Below are positions 1 through 11,552 of a stretch of DNA of 64,000 nt, in pieces (within the stretch, counting starts at the first letter, position 1; every line of letters starts with the position of its first letter). The translations under genes were made by a program, and so were the position numbers. Source of the stretch: Magicicada septendecula (lineage: Eukaryota; Arthropoda; Insecta; Hemiptera; Cicadidae); NCBI GenBank assembly GCA_034769895.1, contig CM068370.1, forward strand, positions 50,663,454 through 50,727,453, written 5' to 3'. The notes below the pieces were generated by a model, which worked only from the letters and a program-made list of their open reading frames with translations, made no database searches and was not told the origin of the DNA.

Positions 1-587
1 ATAAAAATGAGTGACTGTAAAACAACGATACAATTAATAATAAATGGAAATAATAATAACAAATGCAAGACTGAGATAGTACATCACACAGTAACTAACA
101 ATGTACTAACAGTAACTACAACATCACACGCAAAGTTGGCAACACCTCCTTCTCTTGCATACCAGCTGATTCTCCGTTACCCTCCCACCATTCACAACAG
201 AAACTCGTCCATCCATAAATTGGTTTCTGCACATATGCCCTTAACTTTCAATTTTACTGTACTTATACATGTTTTTTTTAATTTATGTACGTTAAAAAAC
301 AATTGAAAATTAATACAATATTTTCATTTAAAGAAACAATGATTAATTTTATGAAATGTTTGACAGCTGAAATAGATTCATAGTTAAAAACACAAACACA
401 CTATAATGATTACACTATGGAGGCATGGGCATTTATAAGCAGTTTAACTACACAAATAAAAATCAAATTTCAGTAAACAACTGAAACGTTGTTTCATTCC
501 CACTTGGTGGTAACAAATGTAAACTTTTAAAAATAATATCGAGACAAAGATTATAGATTACATCTATAGCTTGTGACAATAGAAGCG
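1..587 (-). other. Probable 3' UTR / downstream flank of RasGAP gene
   Basis: Downstream of the terminal exon on the minus strand. AT-rich, with no convincing open frame. A small plus-strand frame at 7-306 has low-complexity composition and no family resemblance. I did not find a clear poly(A) signal, so the transcript end is undefined. Confidence 0.4.
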
Positions 588-672
588 TCAGCAGGATTTC
601 CTTAGGGAACCGGTGTCCATTGTGACCCGTCCAGCCAGCAGTAGGTAATTGTCGTCACCTATCGGTGCCTGC
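588..672 (-). CDS. RasGAP1: RasGAP terminal coding exon with stop
   Basis: The acceptor is TGTTGACAG at 673-681. The first base completes a Lys codon and the exon then reads QAPIGDDNYLLLAGRVTMDT, GSLRKSC and a TGA stop at 588-590. The PIGD motif follows TKYGS in RASA3 as well, so the join is well supported. The last 20 or so residues are not conserved with vertebrate proteins, as expected for this tail. Confidence 0.88.
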
Positions 673-1569
673 CTGTCAACACACAATAAATTATTATATT
701 ATTCACCATTCATTAACAGTATCAATATTCGTTTTCCACACATCACCTATTAAGTTAGCAACTTCATGGCAGGAGTTAAAAGGGTTAAAATTAAACAAAT
801 TTCCAGTCTCTGTAGCTGTGGTACAATTTGTCTTGGAGACATGTCAATGGACATTATAATGATCATCTTAAGTGCTGACAATCAAGTGCTTTCACTGAGT
901 AGCCATTTGATCAGGTGAAGATATACTATGACATTAGCACTCTGGTACTAAGATTGTTATAACTGCGTTTGAAATATATGTATGAAAAGAAACTGGAACT
1001 TTCTCCTCAGCACAGACATTTTTTTTACCTTACACTTTAAATTTCATTCAAATTATAACAAACTAAATTCACCATTTCAGATGCCATACAGAAACTGTGT
1101 ACAACTTTATCTTGATAATCAAGAACATGATGATGTTAAGTCTCTGATAGTCTGGCGCATTAGGCACCATATTTGTGTTAGCTGGACCTCGCACCTGGGT
1201 GCTTCCACTTTCCACCAGTACACCTGTTGTCTGCTACAAAGCTTCCAGCGTTTGTTTATGTTTTGGCAGTTTAGTTAATGTACGCACAGTTTTATTTTTT
1301 AAGTATTGTGCATGTGTTAACCTGTTTTCCTGATGCTCAGAAAAAAAATATACGTACAGGAAATAAAAAGAATCATGTAACATACATTGTCGCAAGAAGA
1401 CATGATTATACATCATTTTGAAAAATAATGAAAACAGAAGCACTGGTATAGTAAACTATTAAAAGAGGTAAAGTGTATGAAGATGTCCTCAACAGAAGTA
1501 CTGCTTTGACTACTATGACTTGGCACGACGCAGCCAATACATTAAATGTCAATCTAATTCATTTTATAT
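673..1569. other. Intron sequence, nothing identified
   Basis: Last RasGAP intron between the terminal exon and LTR element 1. AT-rich, with no repeats, recognisable coding sequence or TE ends that I can support. Confidence 0.6.
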
Positions 1570-2067
1570 TGTGACGTAGCGAGGCAAATATCTGCTCTCG
1601 GCACCAGCCGAGATGTGACACGAGAAGGTGAGGCGAGCCAATCAAGGATCAGCAGCAGCTTGATTGGCCTCAACGTGACCATCTAACGTGCTCGAGGCGA
1701 GCCAACAAGGGACCAGCGGCACTCGGATAGGTTCATGGCACACGACCTGTCAGGGCATAAAAGAGCGCCGCTAGAATTTTTGGCGCACTCCATCGGACGC
1801 CTTGAAGACAGCCGGAAGAAGAAGAAGAAGGAAGAATGGAGAGCACAGGAGAGCCAGTGATGGAAATCGACTGGGACAGCAGCGGGCTCTACATACCGCT
1901 GCTGAAAGAAGAGGACAGCAGTACGCCCAGAACAGCGGATGCAGCCACCGAACATCACAGCGCGTCTCGGGCGGCGTACGCAAATGATGTAGCGTCCTCG
2001 ACAAACGGTCCTTTTAAGGACCACAAAAACGATAGTGTGTACGACTGGCGCCATTTGTCCTGTGACA
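1570..2067 (+). repeat. 5' LTR of element 1
   Basis: Begins TGTGACGTAGCG and ends CCTGTGACA. A TATA-like GCATAAAAG near 1757 is the likely promoter. Compared with the 3' LTR it has lost several CpG sites by transition. The 5' flank ends in ATAT, one half of the target duplication. Confidence 0.95.
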
Positions 2068-2069
2068 AG

Positions 2070-2087
2070 TGGCGCCCAACGTGGGGC
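2070..2087 (+). other. Primer-binding site of element 1 (tRNA-Lys type)
   Basis: TGGCGCCCAACGTGGGGC starts two bases after the 5' LTR. Eighteen bases ending in GCGCCA on the tRNA side are the usual arrangement for minus-strand priming. The sequence matches the primer site known for the tRNA-Lys(CUU) class. Confidence 0.85.
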
Positions 2088-2103
2088 GACGATCATCTTG
2101 CGG

Positions 2104-2901
2104 ATGCAGGATCCAGCCACACCAGAGAGCTACCAGCCGGCACACAAAACAACATGGCGCCCAACAGCTACATTCGAGGTAGAGCAAGGCTTTGCGCAAT
2201 TCGCCGCAGCTCTGAGGTGCACGTTGCCATCGGTGATCACCGCTACATACCATGGCCTCAAGTACGAGGATCCAGAACGATATCTTCAACAGCTAGAGCG
2301 ACAGCTGCGGGGATACAGAGTCCCGCCTGAACAGTGGGCAGATTACGCAGTGCGGCAGCTCCGAGGAGAAGCTGCCACGTGGGCAGAGAGATATACAGGA
2401 TTGCAGACAAATTGGCCTGAGTTCTGCGACCGCTTCCGGCATCACTTCTGCGGGATGCAACGCGACGCAGAGCTGCTGGCCGAGCTGTACGGACAAACGC
2501 AGTGGCAGGAGTCGGCGGAAATCTTCATCCTGAGAAAAATCAAGCTGTTTCGCCGTCTGTACCCCGGAGGTGACGAGAGGACAAGCATAGCCATGCTTAC
2601 ACAACAGCTGCAGCCACGCCTTCGACCTGCGCTGAGGTTCCCGCTGCCTACGACTTTAGAAGAACTTTTACAACGGGCAATGAGCATCGAGGTGGACTTG
2701 GATCAAGATAGTCGTGCGCGAGGTCGGGATGACTCTGCTGAAAACTCCCTGGATCGAGTAGGGGGGTCGAAGCAGTGTCGATCGGCCTCAAGCACGAAAG
2801 AGGAACAAAGAATGAACAGCCTAACGCCCAAGTGCCGCTACTGCCAGGGAAGACACTTCCATCGGGACTGCCCTGTGAAGAACCGGCAGGGAAACGACTA
2901 A
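2104..2901 (+). CDS. gag: Gag of element 1
   Basis: About 265 codons from an ATG 37 bases downstream of the LTR, ending TAA. The same frame is open upstream into the LTR, so the start is a choice: the ATG after the PBS is used. The central part (WADYAVRQLRGEAATWAERY, then WPEFCDRFRHHFC) has the Trp/Phe spacing of Ty3/gypsy capsid proteins. A short zinc knuckle CRYCQGRHFHRDC (CX2CX3HX4C) lies near the C terminus and would bind genomic RNA. The frame is intact. Confidence 0.9.
   Translation: MQDPATPESYQPAHKTTWRPTATFEVEQGFAQFAAALRCTLPSVITATYHGLKYEDPERYLQQLERQLRGYRVPPEQWADYAVRQLRGEAATWAERYTGLQTNWPEFCDRFRHHFCGMQRDAELLAELYGQTQWQESAEIFILRKIKLFRRLYPGGDERTSIAMLTQQLQPRLRPALRFPLPTTLEELLQRAMSIEVDLDQDSRARGRDDSAENSLDRVGGSKQCRSASSTKEEQRMNSLTPKCRYCQGRHFHRDCPVKNRQGND
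2889..2895 (+). promoter_or_regulatory. Slippery heptamer for -1 frameshift, Gag to Pol
   Basis: GGGAAAC reads G GGA AAC in the gag frame, the X XXY YYZ form, two codons before the gag stop. The pol frame is -1 relative to gag and open on both sides of the heptamer, overlapping gag from 2775. Heptamer, phase and frame offset agree, so ribosomal frameshifting rather than mutation explains the change. Confidence 0.8.
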
Positions 2902-5900
2902 GTGCCCCGGTAAATAGCCCACCGGGGCGTGTGAACCAACTAGGTGCGGACATACCGCGCATTCCAATAGAGATCGCCGGCCGAAAACTGACCGCAGCCT
3001 TGGACTCCGCCGCAAACTACGACTTCGTACGAGCCAGTCTGCTGCCCGGAGGAAGGAAGACGGAGCCCCGAGTTGTCCAGCTAGCGCTACACGGTCAGCA
3101 ATGCCACTCAACGGCCGCCGTCGTCGCAGACATTATAATTGGAAGTCTCGCGACCACCACCAGTCTGCTAGAAGTGCCCGGACTGCAAGAAGAAGTTTTA
3201 CTGGGCCACCACTGGCTCACGGCCAACCAAGCAGTTGTGGACTACCGACGGGGCTGCCTTCACATTGGCAGCGAGAACCGACAGACGGTCTTCTGGAAAT
3301 ACCGCGCGGAGCCCGAGGAAGAGGACATTGAGGAAGCTAACCTTCAAACGTCAGCAGGTGGCCAACACCATAAACGGCTTCTGGAAAAGTTACACCGTCA
3401 TCGCAGTTTGTTCTCCCGTGGCCCGCTCCGCGCCACATCTGCGGCCAAGCACGAGATCCGGCTGAAAGAAGGTAGCCAGCCATTCCGGCTCCCAATGTAC
3501 CGGTACTCCGACGAGAAGAAACGCACCATCCGGAAACAGGTAGAAGAGATGCTGAGGCAGCGTATCATTGAACCGGCCACCTCGCCATACAGCTCTCCGG
3601 TGGTGATTGTGAAGAAGGACAGCACACCCCGGTTCTGCGTGGACTTCCGGAGGCTGAACGATCAGACCGAGGATGTAGACTCACCACTGCGGCTGATATA
3701 CGAAACAATCAAGGACCTTAGCGAGGCCAAAGTCTTCTCGACCCTAGATCTGAAGAGCGGCTACTGGCAAATCCCGCTGGAGGAAGAAGCAAAGAAGTAC
3801 ACAGCATTCTCGGTGCCCGACGGAGGTCGCTACCAGTTCCGGGTGATGTGCTTTGGGCTTAAGAACGCGCCCAGCACCTTCCAACGCCTGATACAGGATG
3901 TTCTCACGGGACTATTACGGGAGTGCTGCCTCGTCTATCTGGACGACATCATTGTCTACTCCCCCGACTGGGAAACGCACCTGCGACACCTGGATCAAGT
4001 CTTGGAAAGGCTGCAGATGCACCAGCTGACCTGCTCGCTCAACAAGTGTCACTTCGGCCAGGAGGAAGTCGCCTTTCTGGGCCACGAGATTACTCCGGAC
4101 GGCAACCTCCCGCAGCAGCAACATCTCAGAGCAATCGAAGACCAGCCAGCCCCCAGCAACAAGAAAGAGCTGCAACGCTTCCTGGGAACCTGCAACTGGC
4201 TGCAAGAGTACATCCCCTGCTTTGCCATGATTTCGGAACCGTTAACGGACCTGCTGCGGACAAGAAAGTGGCATTGGGACGACACAACTCAGCGAGCCTT
4301 CGAAGAGGTTAAGGCCGCTTTCCGGCAGCCGTTAAAACTCTCATGACCGGATCGAGACTTGCCTATGATTCTGCAGACTGACGCCAGCCAAAAGGGACTT
4401 GGAGCGGTGCTTTATCAATGCACCGAAGCCGGAGAGAGGCGTATCATCTCGTACGCCAGTGCCAAGCTCCATGAGGCGGAGAAGAACTACCACTCCAACG
4501 AACTGGAGTGCTTGGCAGTCGTCTGGGCCATCAAGAAATACCAGCCATACTTGGAGGATCGCCACTTCACCCTAAGGACCGACAACAAGGCGCTAACCTG
4601 GCTGAAGCAGGCAACGGGGCAGAAGACGAAGTACGCTCGCTGGGCTCTACTGATACAGAGCTTCAAATTCACCATCGTCCACTGCCCGGGCAAGGAGAAC
4701 GAGTTGCCGGACTTCCTCTCAAGGGAACCTGGGCTTGAAGATACTGTCGGAGTCCAAGAAGAACCACGGATGCACCCTGAAGAGAGACCACTTCGCAGTG
4801 TTGCGGCAGCTGCACTGCGACTACACGAAATCACAGCTGTTGGCATCCATCAGGCAGTGCAGGAGGCGCAAGAAGGCGACCAGCAGTGCCAAGCGTGGAG
4901 AAACGACCCTGCGGCGGCTACAGCGAGAGGATATCGGGTGGACAACGGCCTGGTTTGGAAGGACAGACGCAACCAGGAACCAGGATTGTACGTGCCGCCG
5001 AGTGTCCGCATGGAGGTCTTCAGGCACTTCCACGACTCCCCTGAAGCTGGTCATCCGGGGGCCGAAGAAACATTTCGGGCCATTGGCAAGGACTTCGTCT
5101 GGACCGGCCTAACCATTGATGTCTGCAGATACGTCCGGAGTTGCAGAATATGCGCCCTACACAAGCGCGGCGCAAATCCCGAACAGGACCAACAGCGACC
5201 TCACCGACCCAGGAGATGTTGGAATACTGTCGCCCTGGACGTCATGGGACCATATCCGCTGACTCGAGCTGGCAACCGGTACATCGTAGTGGTCACGGAT
5301 ATGATGTCGAGATGGGTGGAAGCAAAGGCCGTGCGCAAGGCGGACGCCGACACCATTATCCGCTACCTGGAGGAAGAAGTGTTCCCTCGTTGGGGATACC
5401 CAGAGGCGTTGCTCACCGACAATGGGAAGCCGCTCACGGGCCACAAGTGGAAGCAGATGTGTGACAAGCTGCACATACGACCGTGGACTACAGCCAACTA
5501 CCATCCCAGGGCGAACCCAACCGAGCGGCGCAACGGCGAGATCAAGAAGGCGCTGCGGATCCATCTCCATGACTGCAAGGACCATGGCGACTGGGACAAG
5601 CGTTTGCCGGCGGTTCTGTTCTCGCTGCGGAATCGTGCAAACGCTGCCACTGGAGTGACACTGAGTGAGCTTCTGCTGGGCAGAGACCTACGCCGACCCG
5701 GCGACTAGAGTCGGCCACACGCAGAACAGGACGTCCGGCCAATTGAGGAACGAGAAGAGGCAGCCAGGTCACACCAGACCAAGTATCAGCAACGGCGGTA
5801 TCCGGAACGGAGGACACAGGATCCTACACTGGCCGCAGGGCAGCTGGTGTACGTCAAGAGCCACGCCGGACCAGCCAAAGGACGGAGGTACCCTGGATGG

Positions 5901-6182
5901 GAGCCAGCCTGGGAAGGTCCCTTTAGCGTTGCCGCAACCCTCGGTGGCCAGATTTACACAGTGGAGAAGGACGGACGCCCATACAAGGTTCACCGCCAAC
6001 AGCTCAAACCCGCCGGAGACGAACAATGGGCTGGCCACCGGAGAGCATTCAAGACCCGGGGGAGTTGTGACGTAGCGAGGCGAAGATCTGCTCTCGGCGC
6101 CAGCCGAGACGTGACACGAGAAGGCGAGGCGAGCCAATCAAGGATCAGCAGCAGCTTGATTGGCCTCGACGTGACCATCTAA
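2889..6182 (+). pseudogene. pol: Pol of element 1, two in-frame stops
   Basis: One frame from the frameshift site to a stop inside the 3' LTR, interrupted by TGA at 4344-4346 and TAG at 5706-5708. Domains in order: aspartic protease with a DSA active site (Asp codon at 3003), reverse transcriptase with LDLKSGYWQ and YLDD (3936-3947), RNase H (QTDAS near 4375, RTDNKALTWL), integrase HHCC zinc domain (about 5020-5165), integrase DDE core (ALDVMGPYP, LTDNG, then PTERRNGE) and a C-terminal GPF-type module (WEGPFSV near 5907). No frameshifts were seen apart from the programmed one. The two stops separate RT from RNase H and the core from the GPF module. Confidence 0.9.
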
Positions 6183-6564
6183 CGTGCTCGAGGCGAGCCA
6201 ACCAGGGACCAGCGGCACTCGGATAGGTTCATGGCACATGACCTGTCAGGGCATAAAAAGAGTGCCGCTAGAATTTTTGGCGCACTCCATTGGACGCCTT
6301 GAAGACAGCCGGAAGAAGAGGAAGAAGGAAGAATGGAGAGCACAGGAGAGCCAGTGATGGAAATCAACTGGGACAGCAGCGGGCTCTACATACCGCTGCT
6401 GAAAGAAGAGGACAGCAGTACGCCCGGAACAGCGGATGCAGCCGCCGAACATCAGAGCACGTCTCGGGCGGTGTACGCAAATGATGTAGCGTCCTCGACA
6501 AACGGTCCTTTTAAGGACCACAAAAACGATAGTGTGTACGACTGGCGCCATTTGTCCTGTGACA
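6066..6564 (+). repeat. 3' LTR of element 1
   Basis: Begins TGTGACGTAGCG, ends CCTGTGACA, followed by ATAT. A purine run GGGGGAG immediately upstream (to 6064) is the plus-strand primer. The pol frame continues about 117 bases into this LTR. Confidence 0.95.
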
Positions 6565-6757
6565 ATATAAAGCAGCTATTTTAACATGGAAGAACTTCAG
6601 ATCGTCATGATCTTCACAACTTATAAAAATAGTGCTGGGACTATGAAACAACTCGATGTAGGAAAATTTTTAGAAGTTCTACTACTATTACATTAATAGC
6701 TTCAGCTGCCAGAAAAAAAAGAAATGGTTACAGACAATTGATGATAACATAATAGAT

Positions 6758-7147
6758 ATTATCAGAAAGATTAGGTGAGACTATAACCATTGCTAAAATT
6801 TATCACATACGTTTCGATCACTAAACAATCTGTGGTCATCTTCAGGTTAAGTTAAACAAGTGACGCAATTGTACAGTGTGGTTGTGATTCCCGGTTCTGT
6901 CCAGTGGACTTAGAGGATAAGTAGCAGTTCTTTTTATATAGTTGTGTTTATCTTTGTACGTAGTGGTGGTTTATTATTTTTTTTGATAGTTCACACTTGT
7001 TAGTGAACGAATTTCAGATAGGCTTAAGATGTATTTAATGTACTAGTTTAACTTGCAGCCAAAGATGGCCACAGACTGTTTAGTGGTTGAAACGTTGTGT
7101 GATAATTCTAATGACGGTTATAGTCTGACCTAAGCATTCTGATAATG
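6758..7147. mobile_element. Inverted-repeat element with HHR-like arms
   Basis: The arms 6758-6855 and 7037-7147 are imperfect reverse complements: ATTATCAGAA, GACTATAACC, CACTAAACA and GTGG-CATCTT recur in mirrored order. About 180 bases of unrelated sequence separate them. Each arm, read outward, contains AAGATG-GCCACAG followed by GAAACG, resembling the CTGANGA...GAAAC core often seen in Penelope-type terminal repeats. No coding sequence. It could be a MITE or a pair of inverted Penelope-type LTR fragments. Confidence 0.6.
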
Positions 7148-7535
7148 TCCATGCACCACTGAAAGTTAGGTTTAAAGATACAGTATATACTGTTTTTATT
7201 TTTTTGTGCTGTACTTTCTATTGTAACTGGAAAGTAGAATTTATATATTTTTCCCCAATATCATTAATCCCTAAATTTCTTGTTGTTTTTCAAGAATTTA
7301 ATAGTAGTGAACACTTTAGTAGTGAAGTAGTCTTTTCAATAAATCTCATATGTAATTGTCATTATGGTGTTTCATTGTTTTACCCCTTCAAAAGGATAAA
7401 CCCTGATATTTCATATTTAGTAATCTGACATGGGCAAAGTCCTGAGCATGATGGATTTTCAAGACTGAACTGTACACAAAAATCAAATAACAAAACAGAC
7501 AAATCATATACCGAACAAGTCCATCTACTACTTAC
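7148..7535. other. Intron sequence, nothing identified
   Basis: RasGAP intron between the inverted-repeat element and the exon at 7536. The plus-strand frame at 7204-7428 is AT-rich and has no recognisable motif. Confidence 0.5.
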
Positions 7536-7716
7536 TTGCTTCCATATTTGGTTTCTCGAGCTATACTCCGTAAGTATGCCCTGTGTTCCTGTTCTAACGT
7601 TATGGCAGCGTCTCGTAATGCTGTTAACGTCTTAAAACATGACTGAACGTCTTCGATCACAGAGCTTGGCAGGAAACAAATATCACCTGTGTACACAGCC
7701 TGGCATTCACAAGCAC
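7536..7716 (-). CDS. RasGAP1: RasGAP exon: C-terminal helical region
   Basis: This 181-nt exon has a GCGCAG acceptor and a GTAAGT donor. It encodes ACECQAVYTGDICFLPSSVI, then EDVQSCFKTLTALRDAAITL and EQEHRAYLRSIARETKYGS. The LEQEHxxYxR and TKYGS motifs are landmarks of the RASA2/RASA3 C terminus. The following intron of 6.9 kb contains LTR element 1 and an inverted-repeat element. Confidence 0.93.
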
Positions 7717-8268
7717 CTGCGCACCATTTAAATTAAGCTGTTAGTAATAAACATATTGTTTAAAAACAAAGACTACATATTCTACTAATGTCATTTAAGT
7801 TAGCTGATCACATAAAATAAAATAAAATATTGTATTAAATTTATCTGAAATTAAGTTCATACACATAATAAACTTGTATTTGTTTTCTATAGACCACACA
7901 GTCATTATTGTGTGTTCAGATAGTATGATCAGTTCCACACTAACATTAGAGGGGTTTTCAAGCAGTCTCAATTATATCAGGATACAAAATTCACAACCAG
8001 GTAAATAGTGTTTTATTGCTACAGAATATTGTGATTGGATTATTAAAAAATTCAAAAACTGTCTACTGATACTTATGCTCAAACAAAAGTGTGATGATTT
8101 TCAAAAGAAATTAATAAAAGCAATTTAAAAAATTTCAATTAGCTTACACACAAGCCCGTAAGATCTGAGAAGTCAGATTTAGTTTTAACTTATCAACAAA
8201 AGCAACAAGACATTAAACATGTGTTTTGTACATGCTTCAAACAACAACTACCCCCCAACGTTACTTAC
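7717..8268. other. Intron, nothing identified
   Basis: AT-rich RasGAP intron with GTAAGT donor and TTGACAG/GCGCAG-type acceptors at its ends. No repeat or gene seen. Confidence 0.6.
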
Positions 8269-8414
8269 GCATGACATTCTCCAGCCTGTCCATATGTGCT
8301 ATAGTTAGACAATGTAGACGTGCCAGTTCAGTTTCTGAATCGACATTCATCTGCAGATCCAAACTGGATGACACTTCTGCACAGCCTTCAGCACTTTCTA
8401 TCGGATGCTTGCAA
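8269..8414 (-). CDS. RasGAP1: RasGAP exon: Btk zinc motif and helical tail
   Basis: This 146-nt exon has a TTGACAG acceptor and a GTAAGT donor. The first base completes Cys, giving CCKHPIESAEGC, which supplies the remaining Btk-motif cysteines. The rest (DSETELARLHCLTIAHMDRL) matches the DRETERIYSLF region of RASA3. It ends with one base of an Arg codon completed by the next exon. Confidence 0.93.
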
Positions 8415-8795
8415 CTGTCAACAGTAAACACAATGTCATAAATTCATATTTTTGCTTTTTGTTATGTACAATGAAGAACAATAAAAACTTTGATGATCAC
8501 TATACCCCGTCCTACTCAAAAATTAACAGGGAAATCCAGCAAATTTGTATAAAATTTACTTTCTTTCCAATAAACACACTCGCACAAGAAAAAAATAACA
8601 TGCATTTGAAATATTTTGGCTTGCGGTTACAAACAACTTCATCAGTCATATAGAAATATACACAACACAAAAGCCACCATTTATTCCTTGTGATGCACAC
8701 ATTTCTTAGTGACTGCGTAAAGTTGATTTTGATAATGAAATATTATAAACCAGTGTTATTTCTTCTGTGTCCATTTGTTAAAAATTGTGAATTTG

Positions 8796-11389
8796 CAGAG
8801 GTGCCAACCTTTGAAGTGAGTTATCAGTAATCCCACTGTTAACACCCCCCTCCAAATTTTTCGAGTAAAATCCAAAAAGCATGATCCTCCCTCTCGATAA
8901 TGACACCCCCTTTCCCCTTCCTGACAGCAATCTATTCTAAAGTATATCATATTACACAATAAAATATGCAAATTACCTGTTAGTTCTGTGATAAAAAATT
9001 CTTTGTAGCTTGTTTTGCACCCAGCAGCTGCTTTTCAGTGTAGGTTTTCTTGAAGCATACTTCCCCCTGTGATGGCATTTTCGTCTTCTGAACCAAAAGC
9101 GATTTCAGTGTAGATGTGCTTAATGTAGGCCTGAATTCTGTCTGATTTTTCCTAACAACACTGAAAACTCTTTCTGTGGGAGAGTTACTGTGAGGTACAC
9201 TTAATACTGCAAATACAACATTACTTAAGGTTTTATACTTCATTTGTCCACTTTCATTTTTAAGCTCTGCAATGTTGCCCCAGTTTACATCAATTTTAGG
9301 TCCATGTACAATATATTCAGGGAAAGTATCATACTGGTAAACTGCAAATTCCTCTTCAAGTTTGTCATGTTCACTTTCCTTGACCAAAGTTGGGAATCTT
9401 CGAACAAAATATTCAAGAGATGAATAGGAAACCTTCATTCTAAGAGAGATGTCTACAACTTCGGCATGCTGAAGAAATTCATCATCAAGGGGAAATTTCC
9501 TGATAATGTAACTGCAAGCTGCCATATAAAACTCTCTTACAGAATTATAAAACATCTGTTCATCACAGTCGTTCTCTTTCAAGTATGCCCTGGCTTTTGC
9601 TCTGATTACCAAGTCCTCGTTGTCTTTCTGGTACTTCCTCTTCTTGAATTCAACACTCGAAAGGGAGGTAGATTCTGACTGAATAGAACATGGCTGAACA
9701 AATCTGACCAATAGGTCAGTTAGAAGACCATTAAGATTCCTCCTAAGAAGATGTATGGCTGGAGCATCTTGTTGCAGAAATAAATTCACTGAGTTAAAGA
9801 CAGGAAGTGTACTCTGAAGAAAATAGCAAAACAGTTTTGTGTGTGGGTCCTGTAAGAAAGATTTTACAGTTTCAAACTGCTTGGTGCTCTCATTTTTATG
9901 GTGAGGGTCACTACAAAACATGAGTGTCAAAGCTTCCCACTGCTCAAGAACTCGATTAATAGACTGAAGAAGCGAGAGCCAACGGGTACACATTTCAAAA
10001 TTTTGTGATCCTCTGTGCCACAAATAGCCTGATATACTTTCAACGTGTTTTGCCTTTTAGAACTCTTATCAAGGTAGTAATATAACTGAACCAAAACGTT
10101 CTCTACATTGACTGGTAATTGGGCTGCTGCTTTTTGTGCACAGATGTGTATGAGATGACAGGAACAACCCGAAACATAAACAGAAGAATGACTGTCCTTC
10201 ACAAATTTGGCAACACCTTTATTTGCCCCTATCATTGTGTATGGGTTGTCAGATGAAAAAGAAATGCAATTTTCCCATGGAATGGCTAGAGAAGACAATT
10301 CACTATTGATAACAGAAAAAATTCCCTCACCTGTGCTGTCAGTACTCTCTAACAATGACAATAGAAGAGTTGATATTTGGCCTATCTAAGCATTAAAGAA
10401 AGAAACAACTATAGGATAAAGTTTTACTGCATTTGAATCTGTACTGCCATCAGTAGCCAAAGAAAAAGGTGTTTTTTGTAAAAGTTCACTTATTTCCTTT
10501 TTTGTCTCAGATGCCGTGTATTGAACTAAAGCAGAGGTTTTAGTTCTTGCACAGCCATATTTCTGCGATATTTTAGAGTCGGGGAACATTGCTCTAAATA
10601 AATTTCCTGCATGGTCCGAAACAGATAACGGGATATTATGCTCCAAAAGAAATGATGTGAACAGCAACTCAGCATTTGTCACCGCAGTTTCATTACTTTT
10701 TACGAAGAATGATGAAACAGGCTTGTTTCGTAATTTTGCTTCACTGTATGTGTTATGTTTCTTGGATTCTATGTGTCTTCTGCAATCATCTCGTCCACCG
10801 TGAGCCACCGAAAAATCACACAAGCACACACTGCAGAACACGTGTTTTTCACTAACAAGTGAAGCAAGTAGGCATGGCTTTGTGTAACCGTCTCGATATT
10901 TTTGTAACACTGCTGTCTTCTTAGAAGTAGATGCAATTTGACAATTTCACCGCTTCATTTTACAAAACCAATCACTTCTTTTAGAAACAACGACTAGAAT
11001 AATTAGAACTGTAATGCGCTAAAGTACTTCGACGCAAACAACAAAGAGACACCACACTCACCAATGACACGCACTGGAGTTGAGCTCCTTTATTCACAAT
11101 GAATTTCACAACGCTCATGGGTAGCGCTGCGATAGCAAAAGAAAGTGATGATCTAATTAGTAGCCAACTCACAAGCATTGAAACGAGGAGGGTTCACCAG
11201 TAATGCTCAAAAGGATCGACATTTTTTCTTCTTTCCTTTTTTTCATAGAAATTTATTTTTTTCGTGATAATGTCGCTTTCCGTAATAATTTCCCCTTTGA
11301 CCATAATGCCGTAATCATGAGGTGAAATCCGTAATAATTACAGACAATCCGTAATAATTACGGACAATCCATAATAGTTGGCACCTCTG
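8796..11389 (-). mobile_element. hAT-superfamily DNA transposon
   Basis: A 13-bp terminal inverted repeat CAGAGGTGCCAAC lies at 8796-8808, with its reverse complement at 11377-11389. The flanks carry GAATTTG at 8789-8795 and 11390-11396, a 7-bp match where hAT usually leaves 8 bp. Subterminal repeats of the CCGTAATAATTACGG type lie near the right end. The element encodes one transposase on the minus strand, the same sense as the RasGAP gene whose intron it occupies. The transposase is broken, so this copy is non-autonomous now. Confidence 0.9.
8980..10910 (-). pseudogene. hAT transposase (ZBED/SCAND3-like), broken
   Basis: The N-terminal part has a BED-like Cys/His region (CSVCLCDFS, then CRRHIESKKH). 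The middle carries FSLATDGSTDSNAVKLYPIV and SGCSCHLIHICAQKAA, containing the first catalytic Asp and the C/H-x-H region. A TRWLSLLQSI segment and the C-terminal hATC dimerisation motif (VPHSNSPTERVFSVVRKNQT) follow. An in-frame TAG lies near 10390, and a frameshift near 9985 separates the TRWLSLL part from upstream sequence. Domain order and content fit the ZBED5/SCAND3-like hAT branch. Confidence 0.88.
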
Positions 11390-11552
11390 GAATTTGTAAA
11401 CTTTGTTAGCTTTCCTTATAATAATAATAATAATAATAATTAAATAGTGAACCTTGATAACAAAAAGACTGCTAGTACATTAGAAGTAAACCTTTTAGAA
11501 ATCAACCGTCATAAACTATTTGAACAATTTTACAACAGTTAAGCTTACATGA

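Larger units (their letters stand above)
1570..6564 (+). mobile_element. LTR element 1: Ty3/gypsy retrotransposon
   Basis: Complete 5-kb element in the last RasGAP intron, antisense to the gene. Two direct LTRs of about 498 bp start TG and end CA. A 4-bp target duplication ATAT lies at 1566-1569 and 6565-6568. The order is 5' LTR, primer-binding site, gag, protease, reverse transcriptase, RNase H, integrase, polypurine tract, 3' LTR, with no env. RT before integrase places it in Ty3/gypsy. The element is GC-richer than its surroundings. The LTRs differ by roughly 4% by eye, mostly transitions, and pol carries two in-frame stops, so this copy is not intact. Confidence 0.95.
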
